64,000 bases of DNA, from positions 56,439,186-56,503,185 of the forward strand of contig OX392529.1 in NCBI GenBank assembly GCA_947623455.1, written 5' to 3'. Position numbers and translations under genes: made by a program. This DNA is from Mimachlamys varia (taxonomy: Eukaryota > Mollusca > Bivalvia > Pectinida > Pectinidae). Shown piece by piece: positions 11,101-23,100 of the stretch. Under the pieces are notes generated by a model that was given only the letters and a program-made list of their open reading frames with translations, made no database searches and had not been told where the DNA came from. The stretch's first letter is position 1. Each line of letters begins with the position of its first letter.

Positions 11101-14100
11101 GAATGCAATTTAAATAAAAAAGACATTTATAACTCCTATTTTAAAATCGATTATGCAACTGCTTGAAATAAAATGATATACTTTATCGAGGGATTGATAA
11201 ATCGACTCTTACACATAGAACAATCATAATGTTGCAATCACTGAGCTGACACAATCCATTATCAAGTCTCATGATAAATAACTTTCTTAAGTCGGAAGAC
11301 TGGAGTTTTAGAGCTGAAGTTATTTCAGTTTTTTGATTTTGTTTAATTTCGCGTGAGTTCCAACCGAAGTAACATCAAGTTGTTTAGACTTGCTAGTGTC
11401 AAACGTATATACTTACATCCTGTGGGTGGTCGGGTGGTGCAGTGGACACAATGTAGTATACTTTTCTATTTAGCTATCGAAGTAATGTCGGCTTGATGTG
11501 TCGTTATGCGTTCCGGGGAAATTGTTTGCAACAAAAATGTAATAAACAGAATTTATACGAAATATTTCACTCGTGTGGCTAATATTTTGATATTTTCACT
11601 CGTGCTGCGCACTCAGGAGAAATATGAAAAATGCTATCCCCACTCGTGAAATAAAATTGGTACACTGTATTACATAACACACTATCACATGTTTATTATC
11701 CTGGTATGGTATTACATTATGGTAACCTTAACAAATATACATTATAAATGATTTGAAAGGAGAGTAAATTTGTATCATTAAAATTACCATTTATTATTAC
11801 ATTCTTTATTAAAGTGTTGATCAACACTTTCCCATTTATCAATTAAACATTGAACATATACACTGCAAATAGAAACTGTTTATGTCTTACAGCAGTTATG
11901 AAACAAGTAACAAAAATGTAGCTAACTTATATTGATCATCCTTGTTGGCCCGGATGTGAGCGCGCGAGGGTGTTATTGTGGGAGGAAACCGGAGTGCCTG
12001 GAGAAATACCACGTGGTCGGGCAGATGACCCCATACCTTTTAACTTCCGGTCGGAGAATCGAATCCCGGCCGCTTTGATAAAAGGAAATAACACTATCAA
12101 CTGCACCATCTGATCACATTGAACATATAATTGATTACCTCCCGTTCCGCACTGAACCGGCAAAGCATACTAGCCCCCCACCCTGGGTTGCGAGTTTAAG
12201 ACCCTCATGGGACAGTTTCTGACCGTAGGTCGGTGTGTTTTCTAGGTACTCCGGCTTTCCCTCACCTCTAAAACATGGCACGTCCTTAAATGACCCTCGC
12301 TGTTTATAGGACGTAAAACGAAATAAACCAAACCCATGTGTTTTCAAACCACACCGTATCTAAATATAGGACTATACCCGCTATCCTATTGTCATTACAG
12401 GGGGAGAGGAGGGCAATGGACCGGACCAACCTCTTGCCATCGTGGGGGGCACAGACGCCCCCGAGGATGCGTGGCCATGGCAGGTGCTGCTACTGTACCG
12501 TAACAGGTTTCAATGTGGCGGAACACTCCTCGACGAGAGCACAATACTCACGGCCGCCCACTGCACTTTCAGGAGCAAGTAAGCCATTGAATTTAACATA
12601 TCTCCGGTAAATATCTCCCCGGCAATCTCTGTACTTTCGGGCGAAAAACTAACATGTAATCTTTATCTCCCCGGCAAACTCTATACAAATAAGTATCATG
12701 TAATCTTTATCTCCCCGGCAAACTCTATACAAATAAGTATCATGTAATCTTTATCTCCCCGGCAAACTCTATACAAATAAGTATCATGTACTCTTTATCT
12801 CCCAGCAAACTCTATACAAATAAGTATCATGTAATCTTTATTTCCCCGGCAAACTCTATACAAATAAGTATCATGTAATTTTTATCTCCCAGCAAACTCT
12901 ATACAAATAAATATCACGTAATCTTTATCTCCCAGCAAACTCTATACAAATAAGTATCATGTAATCTTTATCTCCCCGGCAAACTCTATACAAATAAGTA
13001 TCATGTAATTTTTATCTCCCAGCAAACTCTATACAAATAAGTATCATGTAATTTTTATCTCCCAGCAAACTCTATACAAATAAGTATCATGTACTCTTTA
13101 TCTCCCAGCAAACTCTATACAAATAAGTATCATGTAATCTTTATCTCCCAGCAAACTCTATACAAATAAGTATCATGTAATCTTTATCTCCCCGGCAAAC
13201 TCTATACAAATAAGTATCATGTAATTTTTATCTCCCCGGCAAACTCTATACAAATAAGTATCATGTACTCTTTATCTCCCAGCAAACTCTATACAAATAA
13301 GTATCATGTAATTTTTATCTCCCAGCAAACTCTATACAAATAAGTATCATGTAATTTTTATCTCCCAGCAAACTCTATACAAATAAGTATCATGTAATCT
13401 TTATCTCCCAGCAAACTCTATACAAATAAGTATCATGTAATCTTTATCTCCCAGCAAACTCTATACAAATAAGTATCATGTAATCTTTATCTCCCAGCAA
13501 ACTCTATACAAATAAGTATCATGTACTCTTTATCTCCCAGCAAACTCTATACAAATAAGTATCATGTAATCTTTATCTCCCAGCAAACTCTATACAAATA
13601 AGTATCATGTACTCTTTATCTCCCAGCAAACTCTATACAAATAAGTATCATGTAATCTTTATCTCCCCGGCAAACTCTATACAAATAAGTATCATGTAAT
13701 CTTTATCTCCCAGCAAACTCTATACAAATAAGTATCATGTAATCTTTATCTCCCCGGCAAACTCTATACGTATGGGACAAATATGTACATTGTACAACTG
13801 TATCACGTAATCTTTATCTTACCGGCAAACTGTACACGTACAGGACAAATAGGCGAAGACGTAATCTTGATTTCCCATGCAGCAATCTCTACACGTATTG
13901 GACAAATAGGTACAACTGTATCACGTAATATTCATCTCCTAGCTATAGCTAACTGTACACGTATATATGGGACACACATATATATAGGGTACGTAGCACG
14001 CAATCTTCATCTCCCCGGCATCTCTACAATTAGAGAGTACACAATCTTCATCTTATCCCCGGCATCTCTACAATTAGAGAGTACGTAATCTCCATCTCCC

Positions 14101-17100
14101 CAGTATCTCTACAATTAGAGAGAACGTAATCTCCATCTCCCCGGTATCTCTACAATTAGAGAGTACGCAATCTCCATCTCCCCGGTATCTCTACAATTAG
14201 AGAGTACGTAATCTCCATCTCCCCGGTATCTCTACAATTAGAGAGTACGTAATCCTCATCTCCCCGGTATCTCTACAATTAGAGAATACGCAATCTCCAT
14301 CTCCCCGGCATCTCTACAATTAGAGAATACGCAATCTTCATCTTCCCGGAGTCTACAATTAGAGAGTACGCAATCTCCATCTCCCCGGCTTCTCTACAAT
14401 TAGAGAGTACACAATCTCCATCTCCCCGGTATCTCTACAATTAGAGAGTACGTAATCTCACTCTCCCCGGTATCTCTACAATTAGAGAGTACGTAATCTC
14501 CATCTCCCCGGTATCTCTACAATTAGAGAGAACGTAATCTCCATCTCCCCGGTATCTCTACATTAGAGAGTACGTAATCTCCATCTCCCCGGCATCTCTA
14601 CAATTAGAGAGTACGCAATCTCCATCTCCCCGGTATCTCTACAATTAGAGAGAACGCAATCTCCATCTCCCCGGCCTCTCTACAATTAGAGAATACGCAA
14701 TCTCCATCTCCCCGGAGTCTACAATTAGAGAGAACGCTATCTTCATCTCCCCGGCATCTCTACAATTAGAGAATAAGCAATCTCCATCTCCCCGGCATCT
14801 CTACAATTAGAGAGAACGTAATCTCCATCTCCCCGGAGTCTACAATTAGAGAGAACGCAATCTCCATCTCCCCGGCATCTCTACAATTAGAGAGTACGCA
14901 ATCTCCATCTCTCCGGCATCTCTACAATTAGAGAGTACGCAATCTCCATCTCCCCGGCATCTATACAATTAGAGAGAACGCAATCTCCATCTCTCCGGCA
15001 TCTCTACAATTAGAGAGAACGCAATCTTCATCTCCCCGGAATCTCTACAATTAGAGAGAACGCAATCTCCATCTCCCCGGCATCTCTACAATTAGAGAAT
15101 ACGCAATCTCCATCTCCCCGGCATCTCTACAATTAGAGAATACGCAATCTCCATCTCCCCGGAGTCTACAATTAGAGAATACGCAATCTCCATCTCCCCG
15201 GCCTCTCTACAATTAGAGAATACGCAATCTCCATCTCCCCGGAGTCTATAATAAGAGAGAACGCAATCTCCATCTCCCCGGCCTCTCTACAATTAGAGAA
15301 TACGCAATCTCCATCTCCCCGGAGTCTATAATTAGAGAGAACGCAATCTCCATCTCCCCGGCCTCTCTACAGTTAGAGAATACGCAATCTCCATCTCCCC
15401 GGAGTCTATAATTAGAGAGAACGCAATCTCCATCTCCCCGGCCTCTCTACAATTAGAGAATACGCAATCTCCATCTCCCCGGAGTCTATAATTAGAGAGA
15501 ACGCAATCTCCATCTCCCCGGCCTCTCTACAATTAGAGAGAACGCAATCTCCATCTCCCCGGCCTCTCTACAATTAGAGAATACGCAATCTCCATCTCCC
15601 CGGAGTCTATAATTAGAGAGAACGGAATCTCCATCTCCCCGGCCTCTCTACAATTAGAGAATACGCAATCTCCATCTCCCCGGAGTCTATAATTAGAGAG
15701 AACGCAATCTCCATCTCCCCGGCCTCTCTACAATTAGAGAATACGCAATCTCCATCTCCCCGGAGTCTATAATTAGAGAGAACGCAATCTCCATCTCCCC
15801 GGCCTCTCTACAATTAGAGAGAACGCAATCTCCATCTCCCCGGCCTCTCTACAATTAGAGAATACGCAATCTCCATCTCCCCGGAGTCTATAATTAGAGA
15901 ACGCAATCTCCATCTCCCCGGAGTCTACAATTAGAGAGAACGCAATCTTCATCTCCCCGGTATCTCTACAATTAGAGAGAACGCAATCTCCATCTCCCCG
16001 GCCTCTCTACAATTAGAGAATACGCAATCTCCATCTCCCCGGCCTCTCTACAATTAGAGAATACGCAATCTCCATCTCCCCGGAGTCTATGATAAGAGAG
16101 AACGCAATCTCCATCTCCCCGGCCTCTCTACAATTAGAGAATACGCAATCTCCATCTCCCCGGAGTCTATAATTAGAGAGAACGCAATCTCCATCTCCCC
16201 GGCCTCTCTACAGTTAGAGAATACGCAATCTCCATCTCCCCGGAGTCTATAATTAGAGAGAACGCAATCTCCATCTCCCCGGCCTCTCTACAATTAGAGA
16301 ATACGCAATCTCCATCTCCCCGGAGTCTATAATTAGAGAGAACGCAATCTCCATCTCCCCGGCCTCTCTACAATTAGAGAGAACGCAATCTCCATCTCCC
16401 CGGCCTCTCTACAATTAGAGAATACGCAATCTCCATCTCCCCGGAGTCTATAATTAGAGAGAACGGAATCTCCATCTCCCCGGCCTCTCTACAATTAGAG
16501 AATACGCAATCTCCATCTCCCCGGAGTCTATAATTAGAGAGAACGCAATCTCCATCTCCCCGGCCTCTCTACAATTAGAGAATACGCAATCTCCATCTCA
16601 CCGGAGTCTATAATTAGAGAGAACGCAATCTCCATCTCCCCGGCCTCTCTACAATTAGAGAGAACGCAATCTCCATCTCACCGGCATCTCTACAATTAGA
16701 GAATACGCGATCTCCATCTCCCCGGCCTCTCTACAGTTAGAGAATACGCAATCTCCATCTCCCCGGCCTCTCTACAATTAGAGAATACGCAATCTCCATC
16801 TCCCCGGCCTCTTTACAATTAGAGAATACGCAATCTCCATCTCCCCGGCATCTCTACAATTAGAGAGAACCTAATCTCCATCTCCCCGGCATCTCTACAA
16901 TTAGAGAGTACGCAATCTCCATCTCCCCGGTATCTCTACAATTAGAGAGAACGCAATCTCCATCTCCCCGGCCTCTCTACAATTAGAGAATACGCAATCT
17001 CCATCTCCCCGGAGTCTACAATTAGAGAGAACGCTATCTTCATCTCCCCGGCATCTCTACAATTAGAGAATAAGCAATCTCCATCTCCCCGGCATCTCTA

Positions 17101-20100
17101 CAATTAGAGAGAACGTAATATCCATCTCCCCGGAGTCTATAATTAGAGAGAACGCAATCTCCATCTCCCCGGCCTCTCTACAGTTAGAGAATACGCAATC
17201 TCCATCTCCCCGGAGTCTATAATTAGAGAGAACGCAATCTCCATCTCCCCGGCCTCTCTACAATTAGAGAATACGCAATCTCCATCTCCCCGGAGTCTAT
17301 AATTAGAGAGAACGCAATCTCCATCTCCCCGGCCTCTCTACAATTAGAGAGAACGCAATCTCCATCTCCCCGGCCTCTCTACAATTAGAGAATACGCAAT
17401 CTCCATCTCCCCGGAGTCTATAATTAGAGAGAACGGAATCTACATCTCCCCGGCCTCTCTACAATTAGAGAATACGCAATCTCCATCTCCCCGGAGTCTA
17501 TAATTAGAGAGAACGCAATCTCCATCTCCCCGGCCTCTCTACAATTAGAGAATACGCAATCTCCATCTCCCCGGAGTCTATAATTAGAGAGAACGCAATC
17601 TCCATCTCCCCGGCCTCTCTACAATTAGAGAGAACGCAATCTCCATCTCCCCGGCCTCTCTACAATTAGAGAATACGCAATCTCCATCTCCCCGGAGTCT
17701 GTAATTAGAGAACGCAATCTCCATCTCCCCGGAGTCTACAATTAGAGAGAACGCAATCTTCATCTCCCCGGCATCTCTACAATTAGAGAATACGCGATCT
17801 CCATCTCCCCGGAGTCTAAAATTAGAGAGAACGTAATCTCCATCTCCCCGGCATCTCTACAATTAGAGAGTACGCAATCTCCATCTCTCCGGAGTCTACA
17901 ATTAGAGAGAACGCAATCTTCATCTCCCCGGCATCTCTACAATTAGAGAATACGCGATCTCCATCTCCCCGGCCTCTCTACAATTAGAGAATACGCAATC
18001 TCCATCTCCCCGGCCTCTCTACAATTAGAGAATACGCAATCTCCATCTCCCCGGCCTCTCTACAATTAGAGAATACGCAATCTCCATCTCCCCGGCATCT
18101 CTACAATTAGAGAGAACGTAATCTCCATCTCCCCGGCATCTCTACAATTAGAGAGTACGCAATCTCCATCTCCCCGGTATCTCTACAATTAGAGAGAACG
18201 CAATCTCCATCTCCCCGGCCTCTCTACAATTAGAGAATACGCAATCTCCATCTCCCCGGAGTCTACAATTAGAGAGAACGCTATCTTCATCTCCCCGGCA
18301 TCTCTACAATTAGAGAATAAGCAATCTCCATCTCCCCGGCATCTCTACAATTAGAGAGAACGTAATCTCCATCTCCCCGGAGTCTACAATTAGAGAGAAC
18401 GCAATCTCCATCTCCCCGGCATCTCTACAATTAGAGAGTACGCAATCTCCATCTCTCCGGCATCTCTACAATTAGAGAGTACGCAATCTCCATCTCCCCG
18501 GCATCTCTACAATTAGAGAGAACGCAATCTCCATCTCTCCGGCATCTCTACAATTAGAGAGAACGCAATCTTCATCTCCCCGGCATCTCTGCAATTAGAG
18601 AGAACGCAATCTCCATCTCCCTGGCATCTCTACAATTAGAGAGAACGCAATCTCCATCTCCCCGGCATCTCTACAATTAGAGAGAACGTAATATTCATCT
18701 CCCCAGCCACACGTATGGGAAATTTGTCGCACATATAGTCCTTGTGTTTTCGGCTAACACTAACAGTATTGAACATGTACATGTTAGTCACATAACTCTT
18801 TATGTTCCCGCCTAAATGAACCCATAAGGAACAGGTAGATATATTACGTAATTTTAGGCCACAATACGGAATCGTTAGGTTATACCAAAAGATCTTTAGG
18901 TTACAACATGATATCTTTAGTTAACTCTACGAAATCGTGACGTCACACCTCAAGATTTTTAGGTTATACCACGAGATCTTTAGTTAATACTACGAGATCG
19001 TGAGGTCACACCTCAAGATCTTTATGTTATACCACGAGATCTTTAGTTAATACTACGAGATCGTGAGGTCACACCTCAAGATATTTAGGTTATACCACGA
19101 TATATTTAGGTTATTCCACGGGATCCTCAGGCTATACCACAAGATCTTTAGGCTATACCACGAGATCTTTAGGTTATACCACGATATCTTTAGGCTATAC
19201 AACGAAATCTTTAGTTAACACTACGATATCTTTAGGTCACACATCAGGATCTTTAGGTTATACCACCGGATCTTTAGAGTACGCCATGAGATCTTTTTTT
19301 GTCCCATCACGGCATCTTTAGGTCACACAACAAGATCTTTAGGTATCTAACTAACAGCTGTCATACAGACATATATAAATATATTCATATATGGTTCGGG
19401 TTAAGGAGTCAGCAATTGACATGTAATTACAATATTTAGCTATATAATCTTCTGTGACAAGTAAGCCAACTACAGATCTTATACATAGGAGAAAAGTTGT
19501 TTTCCCCTGAACCTTTGCCGACAAGTCTTACGGTATAATCATGTTTTCCCTCAGCTTGTAATACACTTACCAATAGTAGTACCAAACTTGATTCATTTTG
19601 AGTCTCTCATTCCGAGATGATTTTCAAACTCGTATTACAGTCGAAAGTAATCTGATTGATAATGTATTTAACCGTTTTTGTTTCTAAGGGCAAAGAAGAT
19701 GAAAGTAGTTGTCGGTGAGTACAACAGGAAGAAAAACGAAAAGAAAACAAGAGGCGAAAAGAAGATGGCAGTGAAGAAAATAATAGAGGTAATACACAAA
19801 CTAAACAAATAATGCAAGACATAGGGATTGAACGGCGTTTTTTGATTTCCATGCCAATATGAATGAAAAGCGGTTACATCCATATTGCATGAAGCCCACT
19901 AGGTCTTCATGCTATATGGATGTAACCGATTTGCATTCATACCGGCATGAAAATTAAAACAACGCCGTTCAATTCATATATTTTTATTTTTGTTAAATTA
20001 AATTTCTTATTTATTGAACAACTGCGTTTGTTTTTGCGCCGTCCTTAAACGAAAAAGGTGGAACAGCCATAATTTGAGTAAAGTTGGCGCGAATAATTTA

Positions 20101-23100
20101 CCGTGGTCATTTGAGCGTTTGACGCGGGGGCGTTTTCCATGTTATCCGAAGCGGAGCCGTAAGACGTGTATTGAACAAGACCAATATATTACGTCATAGA
20201 TAATTCACGTGTATGGATGTATACTACTGTATTCATGATGCATTCATAGTTTAGTATTTGTTGTTTCCAGTTGGTATGTTCATATAGAGAAGAAAAAATC
20301 AGAATGTAAATATACTTTTATGAAAAACATTTTTGCTGGTAATGTTCATATAGTGGGTTGCAGCGAATATATGATGTCCTGACTATTGTGACGTCTGAAC
20401 AGTACTGATCTAGTATTATAACTATTGTGACGTCTGGTACTGATCTAGTATTATAACTATTGTGACGTCTGGTACTGATTTAATATTATAACTATTGTGA
20501 CGTCTGATACTGATCTAGTATTATAACTATTGTGACGTCTGGTCCTGATCTAGTATTATAACTATTATGACGTCTGGTCCTGATCTAGTATTATAACTAT
20601 TGTGACGTCTGGTACTGATCTAGTATTATAACTATTGTGACGTCTGATACTGATCTAGTATTATAACTATTATGACGTCTGGTCCTGATCTAGTATTATA
20701 ACTATTGTGACGTCTGATACTGATCTAGTATTATAACTATTGTGACGTCTGGTACTGATCTAGTATTATAACTATTGTGACGTCTGATACTGATCTAGTA
20801 TTATAACTATTATGACGTCTGGTCCTGATCTAGTATTATAACTATTGTGACGTCTGGTACTGATCTAGTATTATAACTATTTTGACGTCTGGTACTGATC
20901 TAGTATTATAACTATGGTGACGTGTGATACTGATCTAGTATTATAACTATTGTGACGTGTGGTACTGATCTAGTATTATAAAGTCCTGACTATTGTGACC
21001 TCTGGTATCTATGTTTCCCTTTGATTTTGTGTTACAGCACCCTGGCTATAACAAGAATACCCTCGAACACGACATGGCCATCATAAAGTTAAAAAAAAAA
21101 GTAAATTTCAACTCCTATATCCAACCTATACCTGGGCTGGCGGATGCCAACATGGACCTCATGAATAGTACTTGCTATGTTACCGGATGGGGGGCCAACA
21201 AAGGTAACTATAATCACGCACCTGTAATATTTATATAAACATATGGAATCGATAGTTAACATGATCAACACTATACATATTGCAAATTGAAAGAATATAT
21301 TATTTAAGAGATATACAATATTGTACTCAACTCCGTTTTACATTTCATGGATTCTTTAATTTAAGATAATTATTCTTCTGTCGTCTGTTCCCCGTCAATA
21401 TGTTACTCTTCTGTCGTGTGTTCCCTGTCAATGTGTAACTCTTCTCTTCTACTTTACATATTAAACAGGAAACGTGTTTACAACACGCCATACATTTACC
21501 TTAAAGATTAACTGTATATTGAAGTTGCACTTTTTGCACAAGTTTAATGTTTGTGCGTAGGTAAATATGAAGCTTTGCTAAAATATCTTCGTTTCTTTAT
21601 TAGGACCCTCAAGTTCCGCCAAAATCCTGCAGGAACTTCAAGCACCGGTAGTGACGAACACTCAGTGCGAGGGCGGCCTTGACCCTTTCTATCCTGTCAC
21701 GGACGATATGATTTGTACCGACTCGGAACCAAAAGGATCTTGTTATGTAAGTATCAGAGTAATTGTCAGAAGACTTACATGCGTAATATCGCCCTCTAAT
21801 CACACAACTAAATCAGCCTATCACGAAGTGTTTCATACGTTTGTAGTCCCTACCGAAAATTTGTTCCGGCTAAGTACAGTGATTCTGAATAATCTAAATA
21901 GGTAATTGTTGACATATTCTGCATTGAATGAAATCTATAGATATTTAACTTTACAAAAATGTATACTTTTGGCAGATTCTGATATGTGATGGCGGATTGA
22001 TATGGGGTCAAAAGTCAGAGGGTGTTCCCGTCCCATTTCACTGGTTTGATATGTAAATTTCCAGTTGTCCGAAGCAGACGCCCGTAGCGAGCTAAAATGC
22101 CACGAAACTTCTGATAAAATGTCATTTGAAGTCTTTGCCATGTATGTATCTGTGAATCCAGGCAGTTGTCACTAGTGTTGAACTTCAAATATTAAAGTTA
22201 TTAGCTCTAAAGCTTAGTAATAACATATAGTAAATTATTTAGTTGTGTGAGTCCTTTAAGAGAACTAGCCATGTGCTCAATGAACTTGACCTCTATAACC
22301 TTTTCTGTGCTTCCGGTTTTTTATTTTTTTTTAAAGACAACCACTGTCATTAAGTGTTAGCACATTTTTTCAGTATGCAGATATATTTAATTTGAAAAAA
22401 AACCTTCAAAATTAGCTAAAATCTGGCTAAACATGGCCCTATGTTGAAGCCTATATTGTTGGACTGACCCTTATACTCAGGTTTTAAATAAAGTTTGGTT
22501 CAATAACCTGTATTGATATATGTAGCAGGTTTTAGCATCCAATAGAGATCTAATCTAGTGTGTTGTCCTGCACAACCAGCACCCCCCCCCTTCCTAGTTC
22601 CAACTCTGGCCAGTCATTCTTAGGCTTCTTTATCCATACAAATTACAAATGTATATGTTTTTTATAGCCAGAAGAAAGCAATAACTAGAACTAGTACGGA
22701 ATAGGCTTGTATAATAAATGCACATATGAAATTATACATGTGTATGTGTCCCTTGTAGGTTTTGGTGGCTTAATCCAACTTAAAATTCCATATTTTTAGT
22801 TAATTGTAGGTATTTCTTTATTCCCGTCACAATATATACCTTGTTCAACATCTTGTTTATTGATTTAATGTTTTTGTAATCTTTGTTTACTCATACAATA
22901 AGCTGTTTATGGCATTACATCTCCCCTACCCCCAATATTCTCCCTGTAAAGTGGCCGCACCCCGGGGAGCTATAAGTGTTATATGTAAGCCTGTGTAATT
23001 GATAGATAAACAGTTAAGATGGATATATAATAACCCTTTATGACTCAAGTTTTCTGTAGAATTTTGGAGTTTTGTGATAATTCTAAATGTGTTTAATTGT

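Larger units (their letters stand above)
8109..12400 (+). other. Protease intron 1
   Basis: Holds a pogo/Tigger-like fragment (9755-9920), a MITE copy (10246-10691), two opposed SINEs (11935-12330) and a direct duplication of CCGTATAACCCTAAAAAATA at about 9175-9235. No exon signal with coding continuity was found. Confidence 0.7.

Noticed and set aside
12610..18715. CRISPR-like regular repeats
   Set aside because: Units are tandem with no unique spacers, in a eukaryotic intron; they are minisatellites.
18740..18815. Alternative protease exon 3 after CTAACAG
   Set aside because: Open part is only about 17 codons and gives the wrong spacing to HPGYN.
21935..22141. 68-residue ORF present twice (also 23609-23815)
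   Set aside because: Repeated because the whole 459-bp element is repeated; no homology or codon pattern seen.
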